Below, piece after piece: positions 24,176 through 32,175 of a DNA stretch of 64,000 nucleotides. This DNA is from UM-FILTER-40-17 sp032251335. Its GTDB lineage: Bacteria > Bacteroidota > Bacteroidia > Flavobacteriales > Flavobacteriaceae. The DNA lies in contig JAVVDW010000011.1 in NCBI GenBank assembly GCA_032251335.1, positions 1 to 64,000 of the forward strand, read 5' to 3'. The notes beneath the pieces were generated by a model. That model was not told the DNA's origin. It did not search any database and was given only the letters and a program-made list of their open reading frames with translations. The stretch's first letter is position 1, and each line of letters opens with the position of its first letter. The position numbers and the translations under genes were made by a program.

Positions 24176-25804
24176 TCAACTTACAATTTTTTCTAATTTT
24201 TTTTTCTGTGCGATAGAAATGTCTGCATTTACGTGTGCCGCATTGGCCCTTCCGGACGGATCTGTATTGGTTTGCCACTTTGGTATCCAGCGTTTTACAG
24301 TCAAAGCGGCTTGCGTTTGCGGATAGTGTTTGTGGAATATTTCTCTGTAAAAAAAGGCTTCCTTAGTCATAGGAGTGTTGATTGGATACTTCTCGGCAGC
24401 CAATGCAAAATCGGCATCGCTGACTTGAGATTCGCAATAAGCGATTAATTCGTCTATCCAGTTGTAGCCCACCCCGTCAGAAAATTGTTCTTTTTGTCTC
24501 CACAAAACGGCATCGGGCAAAAAGGGGCGCTCCGGCGTATCAAAAGCTTTACGCAAAATATATTTTTCAATGCCATTGTAGGTTTTAGGTTCTTTTTCGT
24601 GCGGTTGTGTCAGCATGGCAACATTGAGAAATGCTTTGTCCAGAAAAGGGACTCGGGCTTCCAAACCGTGTGCCATGGTAGATTTATCGGCTCTTAGACA
24701 GTCGGCAGTGGATAGGCGTTGCACCCTACGAACGGTTTCTTTTTGAAAAGCTTCTGCATCGGGTGCGTTTCTGAAGTATAGGTATCCACCAAAAATTTCA
24801 TCGGCACCTTCGCCCGATAAAACCACTTTGATACCTAGTTCTGATATGGCTTTTGATAAAAAATACATGGGTGTGCTAGCCCTGATCGAGGTTACATCAT
24901 AGGTTTCTAAATGCCAGACCAATTTTTCCAAAATCTGAATTCCTTCTTGTACACTAAAATACAATTCGTGGTGTTCTGTCCCTAAAAAATCGGCCACTGT
25001 TCTCGCTGCTATCAAATCCGGGGCTGTGGGGTCTAGGCCGATAGAAAAGGAGTGAAGTTTTTGTCCGGTGCCTTCCAAAAGTCTTGCGGCTATAGATGAG
25101 GTCAAAGAAGAATCTAAACCCCCGGAAAGCAAAACCCCCAAAGGCACATCTGCCATCAACCTTTTGCGAGTGGCTTCAATAAGGCTGTCGCGCAGCAAAT
25201 CTAAATTTAAAGCAGCTGTTGCATTTTCACTTGAAAACCACTCCGGTTCATAATACCTCACAAATCCGGTTTTGGGTGTGTAATAGTGCCCGGGCGGAAA
25301 AGCTGCAAATTCCACACATTGGTCAGCCAAAGATTTCATTTCGGAAGCAAAATACATAGCACCTTCTTGGTCTTTGCCGTAATAAAGCGGTTTTACACCT
25401 ATAGGATCACGGCCGGCTATAAAATCGTCGCCGTCAATTACTACAAATGCAAAGACACCATCAAGCATATCTACAAAGTCGTAACCAAATTTTTCATACA
25501 AATGGACAATCACTTCCGAGTCTGAGGTAGTTCTAAATTGATGCGATTTAAGGATGCTGTTGCGCAATTCTTGGTGGTTATATATCTCACCGTTGTGCAC
25601 CATCCATGCCGTATCAGACCCTTGAATGGGCTGCTTGCCTGTGTGAAGATCCACGATAGACAACCTCTCGTGGCTTAAAAAATGTCCTTTTTCTGTGATG
25701 TGAAGGTCTCGCTCGTCCGGACCTCTGTGACACATTCTACTACTAAGCGCTTGTACCTTCTCAGGTGACTTTCCTTTTCCGATAATGGCTAATATTCCAC
25801 ACAT
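24176..25804 (-). CDS. asnB: Asparagine synthase B, glutamine-hydrolysing
   Basis: A 542-residue enzyme making asparagine from aspartate, ATP and glutamine. The N-terminal Ntn glutaminase has the nucleophile Cys2 (MCGI), R-H/HRGPD at about 31-35 and the NGEIYNH segment. The synthetase half has the pyrophosphate loop LLSGGLDSSLTSS near residue 230 and SGEGADEIFGGY. Length is close to E. coli AsnB. It is monocistronic. Confidence 0.95.
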   Translation of the reverse strand: MCGILAIIGKGKSPEKVQALSSRMCHRGPDERDLHITEKGHFLSHERLSIVDLHTGKQPIQGSDTAWMVHNGEIYNHQELRNSILKSHQFRTTSDSEVIVHLYEKFGYDFVDMLDGVFAFVVIDGDDFIAGRDPIGVKPLYYGKDQEGAMYFASEMKSLADQCVEFAAFPPGHYYTPKTGFVRYYEPEWFSSENATAALNLDLLRDSLIEATRKRLMADVPLGVLLSGGLDSSLTSSIAARLLEGTGQKLHSFSIGLDPTAPDLIAARTVADFLGTEHHELYFSVQEGIQILEKLVWHLETYDVTSIRASTPMYFLSKAISELGIKVVLSGEGADEIFGGYLYFRNAPDAEAFQKETVRRVQRLSTADCLRADKSTMAHGLEARVPFLDKAFLNVAMLTQPHEKEPKTYNGIEKYILRKAFDTPERPFLPDAVLWRQKEQFSDGVGYNWIDELIAYCESQVSDADFALAAEKYPINTPMTKEAFFYREIFHKHYPQTQAALTVKRWIPKWQTNTDPSGRANAAHVNADISIAQKKKLEKIVS

Positions 25805-26061
25805 GATATTTGTTTTTGATAATTATAAAGCAAAAGTGATATATTATATAACATTATTAAACATATATACTCTATTTGATTTACGTATGATACTATATTT
25901 TCATTTTTTATATACATTTGAAACAATTATATTATTTTTTTCCAAAATAATTTACAATCTCAAAGTTTGAAAAGCTTATTTAACATTTATTTAGGCTTGC
26001 CCCGGGTTTTGTTTTGACATTTTTTTTTAGTTTTACATCAACACAAATCAAATAACAAGTT

Positions 26062-26631
26062 ATGAAATCATTGTTTTTACGCAGTTTAGCTATTTTTATG
26101 TTTTTAGCATTTAGTGGTGCAGCATTTGCCCAAGCCAATGCAGAATTCCCAGGTTTAGATAAGAGTCCGGCTGATATTTTGTTGCTTCGAAATGAGCGTG
26201 GTGCTCCTCCTTTGGCAAAAGTTGTTTACGGAAGACCTTCTTTGAAGGGTCGCCCTGTTTTTTCAGATGCAGAAGGTTCTTTGGCGCCTTTGGGTGAGAT
26301 TTGGAGAACCGGTGCGAACGAGGCTACAGAAGTTACCTTTTACAAAGATGTAAAAGTGTCCGGTAAAGACCTGAAAGCCGGTACTTATGTATTGCACAGT
26401 ATTCCCGGAAAAAACGAATGGACGATTATTTTAAATAGCAAATTAAATGTGTGGGGAGCCTACGAGTATGACGAAAGCAAAGACGTGTTGCGCGTAAATG
26501 TGCCTTCTTCCACTGGTGCTTCTTCAGTTGAAGTGTTCTCAATGAACTTTAAGCCCGGTGCATCAAAAGGAACTGTACACTTGGTCATGGGTTGGGGAAC
26601 CACCCGCGTAGAACTGCCACTAACTTTTTAA
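26062..26631 (+). CDS. DUF2911 family exported protein
   Basis: A 189-residue protein with a signal peptide cleaved after FAQ. The body is a DUF2911 domain (VVYGRPSLKGRPVF, EIWRTGANEATEVTFYKDV, LKAGTYVLHSIPGKNEWTIILN), a beta-sandwich common in Bacteroidota and of unknown function. A TAGTTTTA box lies about 27 bases upstream. A terminator follows. Confidence 0.9.
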   Translation: MKSLFLRSLAIFMFLAFSGAAFAQANAEFPGLDKSPADILLLRNERGAPPLAKVVYGRPSLKGRPVFSDAEGSLAPLGEIWRTGANEATEVTFYKDVKVSGKDLKAGTYVLHSIPGKNEWTIILNSKLNVWGAYEYDESKDVLRVNVPSSTGASSVEVFSMNFKPGASKGTVHLVMGWGTTRVELPLTF

Positions 26632-26653
26632 AGATTAACCTAATCTTGTTCTT

Positions 26654-26682
26654 AAAGTCCGCCAAAAGCGGGCTTTTTTTTA
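26654..26682 (+). terminator. Rho-independent terminator after the DUF2911 gene
   Basis: AAAGTCCGC (26654-26662) pairs with GCGGGCTTT (26668-26676), with one T.G pair and a 5-base loop, and an eight-base T-run follows. It overlaps the 3' end of the convergent downstream gene only marginally. Confidence 0.88.
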
Positions 26683-27279
26683 TTAACCTCTTCGACGTTC
26701 TAATATCAGTAACATCATCAGGCCTAAAAGAATTTTTTCGTTGTGGTCTTCACCAAATGCAATCTCTTTAGATGCTGTAAATTTTCTGCCCCAAAACGAG
26801 GCTTGTTTTTGCAATTTAACGATGGTTTTGCCTTGGTTATCGGTCAAACTATAGGTAGGATTAAAAAAATAACCGCTGAACAAACCCAAAATGGGTATTT
26901 CAGAAAAAATATAATCCATTACTTTTATCCACGGGCTGACCTCTCGGATGGTGAACAAGTGTTTTTTTTGGGAGTCAAAAATTTCGTAATGGGCTTTCCA
27001 AATAGAGTTCCAGCCTTTTTTTCCTAAGCTCCCTAGCAACTGCCCATCGTTATCTAAAAAACTATATACAGCATTAAAATCAATCCAGCGATCGGCTTTG
27101 AGTTGATATATTTGTTTTCGCTTGTCTTTGCTATCATACACGTTGACTTCCTCTACAAATTTTAATAGCTTTTGTCGCACATAAGCCAAGGTTTGGCCAT
27201 GGCTGTCAGTAGTCGTAAAATCGTTGTGTAAAGTACCTATATGAAAGCTGAAGGTAAGCGGAAAGTGAATTTGTTCCAT
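26683..27279 (-). CDS. LURP-one/tubby-like family protein (putative)
   Basis: A 198-residue protein without a signal peptide. Repeated beta-strand/turn units (Y-x-L-K-A-D, V-Y-S-F-L-D-N-D-G-Q-L-L-G, Y-E-I-F-D-S-Q-K-K-H-L-F-T-I, Y-S-L-T-D-N-Q-G-K-T-I-V) and a hydrophobic helix in the last 20 residues resemble the tubby/LURP-one/scramblase fold. The call is by pattern only. It sits ten bases downstream of the VOC protein gene and is probably co-transcribed with it. Confidence 0.6.
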   Translation of the reverse strand: MEQIHFPLTFSFHIGTLHNDFTTTDSHGQTLAYVRQKLLKFVEEVNVYDSKDKRKQIYQLKADRWIDFNAVYSFLDNDGQLLGSLGKKGWNSIWKAHYEIFDSQKKHLFTIREVSPWIKVMDYIFSEIPILGLFSGYFFNPTYSLTDNQGKTIVKLQKQASFWGRKFTASKEIAFGEDHNEKILLGLMMLLILERRRG

Positions 27280-27288
27280 AAATAAAAG

Positions 27289-27708
27289 CTATTTGGCAAA
27301 CAATTGTCCGAAATCTTTAAACGCTTTAAATTCCAAAGCATTTCCCGCAGGATCGTAAAAAAACATGGTAGCCTGCTCGCCTACCTGCCCTTTAAATCGA
27401 ATGTAGGGTGCAATGGCAAAAGAAATGTTATGGCGTTTGAGTTTATCTGCCAACGCATGCCAGACATCCCACGCCAACACCACGCCAAAATGTGGCACCG
27501 GCACATTGTGACCGTCAACTGCATTGTGAATGATCTTAGAATTCTCCTCAGAAGTTTTTAAATGTACCACAAACTGATGGCCGAAAAAATCGAAGTCAAT
27601 CCAGTGTTCACTACTTCGCCCTTCGGGGCAACCCAAAAGTTCGCCATAAAAAGTGCGTGCTTTGTCTAAATCATTTACAGGAACCGCTAAGTGAAATGGT
27701 GTCAACAT
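27289..27708 (-). CDS. VOC (glyoxalase/bleomycin resistance) family protein
   Basis: A 139-residue single VOC module: PFHLAVPVNDLDKARTFYGELLGCPEGR at the N-terminus and GNALEFKAF at the C-terminus. It has metal-ligand candidates H6, H49 and E129 of the usual vicinal-oxygen-chelate layout. The substrate is unknown; members include glyoxalases, dioxygenases and resistance proteins. The start lies just downstream of dispersed repeat copy 2. Confidence 0.85.
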   Translation of the reverse strand: MLTPFHLAVPVNDLDKARTFYGELLGCPEGRSSEHWIDFDFFGHQFVVHLKTSEENSKIIHNAVDGHNVPVPHFGVVLAWDVWHALADKLKRHNISFAIAPYIRFKGQVGEQATMFFYDPAGNALEFKAFKDFGQLFAK

Positions 27709-27719
27709 AGAGTTTCATT

Positions 27720-27840
27720 AGTTATTGGTTATACGTTTATTATTCAAGAGCCAATAGACATTAGCCATTAGCCAATAACCATTAGGCATTAGGGTTAACT
27801 GTTATACGTTATTGGTTATACGTTATTGGTTATACATTAT
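27720..27840 (-). repeat. Dispersed intergenic repeat, copy 2
   Basis: Its reverse complement parallels 112-231 nearly throughout, including AACCAATAACGTATAAC, TTAACCCTAATGCCTAATG and AATAAACGTATAACC. It lies directly upstream of the VOC gene on the same strand, the same orientation as copy 1 relative to its gene. Confidence 0.75.
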
Positions 27841-27879
27841 TTTTTCTTGATTAAAACAACCCGTCGTGATGAACCCCAC

Positions 27880-28085
27880 AAACTGTCCTGCTGAACCCAC
27901 CAACTTGTCATGCTGAACCCCACCGACCTGTCATGCTGAATTTATTTCAGCATCTTCACTCAATGGAATGTCACCCCGAGCGGAGTCGAGGGGAGCAAGG
28001 CCCTGAAGCTAGTTCAGGGTGACAGTTCATATTGTCATGCTGAACTCGCCTGTGCCGAGTTTACCTCGGTATTTCAGCATCTTCA
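27880..28085. repeat. Mosaic of palindromic intergenic repeats (GTCATGCTGAA type)
   Basis: Several copies of TGTCATGCTGAA, some paired with TTTCAGCATCTTCA into hairpins, flank a CACCCCGAGCGGAGTCGAGG unit and a CCCTGAAGCTAGTTCAGGG hairpin. Such units occur as dispersed intergenic palindromes in many Bacteroidota genomes. They lie past the end of the transketolase C-terminal gene. No coding capacity. Confidence 0.75.
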
Positions 28086-28102
28086 TCATTTAAATTTCAA
28101 AA

Positions 28103-29062
28103 CTAAGCGCCTTTTCTACTTATAACTTTTTCGGCTGCAGCCACTATGGCCTCAGCGTTGAGTCCGTATTTTTCCATCAACTGCGCAGGTGTTCCAGACT
28201 CACCAAAAGTATCGTTGGTACCTACAAATTCTTGAGGAACAGGCTGATGGGTAACCAACACGCGTGCGACGCTTTCTCCCAAACCACCTATGATGTTGTG
28301 TTCTTCAGCAGTGACCACACAACCGGTCTTGCGAACAGATTTCAAAATAGCCCCTGCGTCTAACGGTTTTATGGTGTGTATGTTAATCACTTCGGCAGTA
28401 ATGCCTTTTTCGTGAAGTGTTTTGGCTGCTTGTAGGCTTTCCCACACCAAATGTCCGGTGGCTAAAATGGTGACATCCGTGCCTTCAATTAACTGTATGG
28501 CTTTTCCTATTTCAAATACCTGATCTTCCGGGGTAAAATTGGCAACTGCCGGACGTCCAAACCGTAAATAGACAGGGCCGTCATAGTCAGCAATGGCAAT
28601 GGTAGCAGCCTTCGTTTGGTTGTAATCGCAAGGATTGATCACGACCATGCCGGGCAACATTTTCATCAAACCAATGTCTTCTAGTATTTGATGCGTGGCG
28701 CCGTCTTCACCTAAAGTAAGACCGGCATGTGAGGCGCATATTTTTACATTTTTACCGGAGTAAGCAATCGATTGACGGATTTGATCATACACCCTACCCG
28801 TCGAAAAATTGGCAAAAGTGCCCGTGAAGGGTATTTTTCCGCCAATAGTAAGCCCGGCCGCTATGCCCATCATATTGGCTTCAGCGATTCCAATTTGAAA
28901 GAATCTTTCCGGGTGATTTTTTATAAAATTGTCCATCTTTAAAGAACCTATCAAATCGGCGCAAAGGGCTACCACATTCGGATTCTTTTTTCCCAATTCT
29001 TCCAAACCGGCACCAAAACCGGAGCGTGTATCTTTTTTTCCGCTATCTATGTATGTTTTCAT
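28103..29062 (-). CDS. Transketolase, C-terminal subunit
   Basis: A 319-residue split-transketolase subunit with the pyrimidine-binding domain and the C-terminal domain. The thiamine-activating glutamate is in IGIAEANMMGIAAGL, and TFANFSTGRVYDQIRQS and THQILEDIGLM are typical. It works with the 281-residue partner encoded upstream in the non-oxidative pentose phosphate pathway. Two tandem copies of a ~90-nt element lie before its ATG. Confidence 0.93.
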   Translation of the reverse strand: MKTYIDSGKKDTRSGFGAGLEELGKKNPNVVALCADLIGSLKMDNFIKNHPERFFQIGIAEANMMGIAAGLTIGGKIPFTGTFANFSTGRVYDQIRQSIAYSGKNVKICASHAGLTLGEDGATHQILEDIGLMKMLPGMVVINPCDYNQTKAATIAIADYDGPVYLRFGRPAVANFTPEDQVFEIGKAIQLIEGTDVTILATGHLVWESLQAAKTLHEKGITAEVINIHTIKPLDAGAILKSVRKTGCVVTAEEHNIIGGLGESVARVLVTHQPVPQEFVGTNDTFGESGTPAQLMEKYGLNAEAIVAAAEKVISRKGA

Positions 29063-29250
29063 CTGTTTATATTATTTGTTTTTATAGGTCAGATGGAACA
29101 CCCTAAATAATCATGCTCCTGTGTGCAATTTTTTTACATGGGTGTTTCATGTGTTTATAATTATTTATTTTCAGCGGTCACATGGAACGCCCTAGGATAA
29201 TCATGCTCCTGTGTGCAATTTTTTTACATGGGCGTTTCATTTGTTGCTGC
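29063..29250 (-). promoter_or_regulatory. Tandem ~90-nt repeat elements before the transketolase C-terminal gene (candidate RNA switch)
   Basis: On the minus strand pseudo-starts at 29240 and 29150 are followed by the real ATG at 29062, spaced 90 and 88 bases. Each unit has ATGAAAC(G/A)CCC, a conserved middle (TTGCACACAGGAGCATGATTA) and a 3' arm GGG(C/T)GTTCCAT(G/C)TGACC. The arms pair with each other, and the G/A and C/T difference is compensatory. The final CATCTG or CATGTG also pairs with the CAGATG or CACATG at the next ATG. The unit resembles the one before serA. Confidence 0.65.
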
Positions 29251-29259
29251 TTAAGGTTC

Positions 29260-30105
29260 TTAGTAATCTCCAATAGTTTCGGGGTTTTGAGCCAAAGCTA
29301 CTTCTAACTGTGCATCGTTTGGCGCTTTGCCGTGCCATGCGTGGGTGTGCATCATAAAATCGACGCCATGGCCCATCACCGTGTGCAACAATACACATAC
29401 CGGTTTTCCTTTTCCTGTTACAGATTTGGCCGCTGCCATGCCATCCAAAATAGCAGAAATGTCATTTCCATTTTCGATTTCCAAAACCGTCCAACCAAAA
29501 GCTTCAAATTTTGCTTTTAAATTGCCGAGCGACAACACTTTTTCCGTGGGTCCGTCTATCTGCTGTCCATTGAAATCTACTGTGGCAATCAGGTTGTCCA
29601 CCTGGTTTGCCGCAGCATACATGATGGCTTCCCAGTTTTGTCCTTCTTGCAATTCGCCATCTCCGTGAAGCGAATACACCAAATGAGAATCTTTGTTGAG
29701 TTTTTTGGCCAAAGCAGCACCAATGGCTACAGACAAACCCTGTCCGAGCGAACCTGAAGCAATGCGCACACCCGGCAAACTTTCATGTGTGGTGGGATGC
29801 CCTTGCAAGCGAGAATTTATCAATCGAAATGTATTGAGCTCTTCAACCGGAAAATAGCCGGAACGCGCCAAAACACTGTAAAAAACCGGTGAAATATGAC
29901 CATTAGACAAAAAGAACAGGTCTTCATCCCTTCCATCCATCTCAAAATCGGATTTGCGATGGAGAATTTTTTGGTAAAGTGCTACAAAAAATTCTGTACA
30001 GCCTAAAGAGCCACCCGGATGTCCGGAGTTGACTTTGTGCACCATTCTGACAATGTCTCTCCTAACTTGAGAGACCAATTTTTCCATTTCGGGTATAGAA
30101 GACAT
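29260..30105 (-). CDS. Transketolase, N-terminal subunit
   Basis: A 281-residue thiamine diphosphate-binding half of a split transketolase. It has HKVNSGHPGGSLGCTEF, FFLSNGHISPVFYSVLA, the ThDP/Mg motif LHGDGELQEGQNWEA and ATVDFNGQQIDG. Together with the downstream 319-residue subunit it covers a complete enzyme. First gene of the pair, with a promoter at 30129-30159. Confidence 0.93.
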   Translation of the reverse strand: MSSIPEMEKLVSQVRRDIVRMVHKVNSGHPGGSLGCTEFFVALYQKILHRKSDFEMDGRDEDLFFLSNGHISPVFYSVLARSGYFPVEELNTFRLINSRLQGHPTTHESLPGVRIASGSLGQGLSVAIGAALAKKLNKDSHLVYSLHGDGELQEGQNWEAIMYAAANQVDNLIATVDFNGQQIDGPTEKVLSLGNLKAKFEAFGWTVLEIENGNDISAILDGMAAAKSVTGKGKPVCVLLHTVMGHGVDFMMHTHAWHGKAPNDAQLEVALAQNPETIGDY

Positions 30106-30128
30106 GTAAGTTGATTATAAAGATGTGC

Positions 30129-30159
30129 CAAAAATAAGTTTTTCAATTACCTTAACCAA
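30129..30159 (-). promoter_or_regulatory. Promoter of the transketolase genes
   Basis: Minus strand: TTG (30159-30157), a 20-base spacer, then -7 TATTTTTG (30136-30129), 24 bases before the ATG. Both elements and the spacing fit the Bacteroidota consensus. Confidence 0.7.
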
Positions 30160-30265
30160 GATAAATTTGTCAGCTTTTATCAACCAATAGTGATTTATTG
30201 ATACAAAGTGATTTCAGAAAATACACATTCGAGACGCAGCCGTGACAAAAAGTTGGAAAGCTAGA

Positions 30266-31201
30266 TTAACTCGCTTTTAAAAAATTCAAAATTAATTCGT
30301 TGATGACTTCCGGTTTTTCTTCCTGAATAAAGTGTTTGGCTTCGAGCATGTGAACGTTTGCCGCATCGATTTTCAAATCTTTGATGACTTGGTCGCGCAT
30401 TTCTTCTATGACCAAAAACTTATCGTATTTTCCCCAAATCAGCAGGGTGGGTTTCTCAATTTTTTTGATGGTTTCCGAATAATCCGGCAGGTTGTTGCAG
30501 GTAGATGAAAAAAAGTTGTACATGGCATTGGTTTGTCCGCGTAAGAGTGGTTTTTTATAGCCTTGATAAGAAACTTTTGTCATGTTGTTTTCCATGAGGC
30601 CATCGTTGAAAAGTGCCGTAAGCATCTTATTGGTTGTGATGCCATTGCTGTATAGCGACATGGCCAACTTGGCAAAAAAGCCGCGTTTAAATCGGATAGG
30701 CGGCTGAAAACCGGGCGGATAAATAATGGTGTTGAGCACAATCAAATTATCTATGCGTTCGGGTGCTACTTGCATGAGCTCCCAAGTCCAAAGGCCGCCG
30801 GCATCGTGAAAAACCTGTGTCCAATGTGAAACTTTTAAATGATCCATCAAGGCGAGCAAGCGTTTGGCGTGCTCGTTGGGATGATACAAATCGTATCCGG
30901 CGGGTGAATCACTGTTGCCAAAACCCAACATATCGGGCGCAATGACGCGATAGCCTGCATTGGCAATGGAATCTATCATTTTTCTGTAGAGCCATGACGA
31001 AGTAGGAACGCCGTGCAACAAGACGATGACGGGACCATTCCCTTGGTCAATGTATGCTATTTTTCCATCTTCACTTTCGAAAAAATGCTGTTTGTCGGTG
31101 AATTGTTTATAGGTCATTTCGTGAGAAATTTTTGGCCCGTAGCCTGATTTACATGAAGTAATGCCCAAAATGAAGATTAGAAAAATATAAATGCGATTCA
31201 T
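30266..31201 (-). CDS. Alpha/beta-hydrolase lipoprotein, haloalkane-dehalogenase-like
   Basis: A 311-residue exported lipoprotein (GITSC, Cys17). The alpha/beta-hydrolase core shows the oxyanion segment LLHGVPTSSWLYRKMI, the nucleophile elbow VFHDAGG with an aspartate nucleophile, and the histidine segment EAKHFIQEEKPEVI. This layout is that of haloalkane dehalogenases and epoxide hydrolases. The Trp that normally follows the nucleophile and holds the halide is Ala here, so dehalogenation is uncertain. The start at 31201 is chosen because the signal peptide begins there. It follows lpxH by 4 bases. Confidence 0.8.
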   Translation of the reverse strand: MNRIYIFLIFILGITSCKSGYGPKISHEMTYKQFTDKQHFFESEDGKIAYIDQGNGPVIVLLHGVPTSSWLYRKMIDSIANAGYRVIAPDMLGFGNSDSPAGYDLYHPNEHAKRLLALMDHLKVSHWTQVFHDAGGLWTWELMQVAPERIDNLIVLNTIIYPPGFQPPIRFKRGFFAKLAMSLYSNGITTNKMLTALFNDGLMENNMTKVSYQGYKKPLLRGQTNAMYNFFSSTCNNLPDYSETIKKIEKPTLLIWGKYDKFLVIEEMRDQVIKDLKIDAANVHMLEAKHFIQEEKPEVINELILNFLKAS

Positions 31202-31205
31202 TGTT

Positions 31206-31985
31206 TTAATGATAAATTTCAGTTTTGTTATTGCCGTAAACATCAAGTTGTAAATCTTTACCGTCAAAAACCGCATAGGTGTATTGCGAAATCCAATCGC
31301 CAAGGTTGATGTATCGTGCCTCGGGTGTCAGTTGCATATCTATGGGCAGGTGCCGGTGTCCGAAAATAAAGTAATCAAAAGGTTCTTTTTCAAGTTTTCT
31401 AAGGGCATACTGTGCAAGCCATTCGTTTTCTTTGCCGAGAAAGTGCACATCTTCTTGTCCGGAAATTAATTTGTTTTTGACAGAGAGATGTTGTGCCAAA
31501 CGCACACCCAAATCCGGGTGTAACCACCTGAAAAGCCACTTTGAGAAGGAATTGGTAAACACTTTTTTCATACGTTTGAAGCCCTTGTCACCGGGGCCCA
31601 AGCCATCGCCGTGACCAATCCAAAATTTTTGATTATTGAAAACAAAAGCACGCGGTTGATGATATACCGGAATCTGAAGCTCTTCCTCAAAGTAACCATG
31701 CATCCAAAGGTCGTGATTTCCCACAAAGTAGTGGATCTCAATTCCCGCATCGCGAAGTTCGGCCAATTTACCTAAAACACGGACAAAACCTTTGGGCACT
31801 ACCTTCTTATATTCAAACCAAAAATCAAATAAATCGCCTAACAGAAAAATGACTTGCGCATCTTTTTTAATATCATCGAGCCACTGAACAAAAAGTTTCT
31901 CCCTCGGCAAACTTTCCTTTCTGTCGGGTGCGCCCAAATGGTTGTCCGATGCAAAATAAAGCTTCTTGCCCAATTGTAATTGCAT
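31206..31985 (-). CDS. lpxH: UDP-2,3-diacylglucosamine diphosphatase-like metallophosphatase
   Basis: A 259-residue calcineurin-like phosphoesterase. Metal-site motifs are complete: ASDNHLG, LLGDLFDFW, FVGNHDLW, IGHGDGLG and FGHRHLP. It matches LpxH-type enzymes that cleave UDP-2,3-diacylglucosamine in lipid A synthesis; Bacteroidota paralogs exist, so the symbol is likely rather than certain. It is upstream of a lipoprotein hydrolase gene in the same operon. Confidence 0.85.
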   Translation of the reverse strand: MQLQLGKKLYFASDNHLGAPDRKESLPREKLFVQWLDDIKKDAQVIFLLGDLFDFWFEYKKVVPKGFVRVLGKLAELRDAGIEIHYFVGNHDLWMHGYFEEELQIPVYHQPRAFVFNNQKFWIGHGDGLGPGDKGFKRMKKVFTNSFSKWLFRWLHPDLGVRLAQHLSVKNKLISGQEDVHFLGKENEWLAQYALRKLEKEPFDYFIFGHRHLPIDMQLTPEARYINLGDWISQYTYAVFDGKDLQLDVYGNNKTEIYH

Positions 31986-32148
31986 GTAGTTTGTTTTGAA
32001 TGGGTAAATATAAAAATTTATGCCTTAGCAGCAGGTTTTTGAAAAATTGTTTTTCGAGTAGAGTATCTGCTGAGTTAAGCACAAAAAACTATTATTTTTT
32101 TAACATAATTATAGCGATTGTTTTTCGTTAACTGTATAACTAAGACTG

Positions 32149-32156
32149 TATTTTTG
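32149..32156 (+). promoter_or_regulatory. -7 promoter element TATTTTTG
   Basis: A perfect TAnnTTTG match 19 bases before the TPR gene start; no clear -33 at the right distance. Confidence 0.55.
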
Positions 32157-32175
32157 AAAAGCCTAAACCTACGCT

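Noticed and set aside
30162..30169. TAAATTTG on the plus strand
   Set aside because: Perfect -7 match, but no plus-strand gene follows within 2 kb; likely chance in AT-rich DNA.
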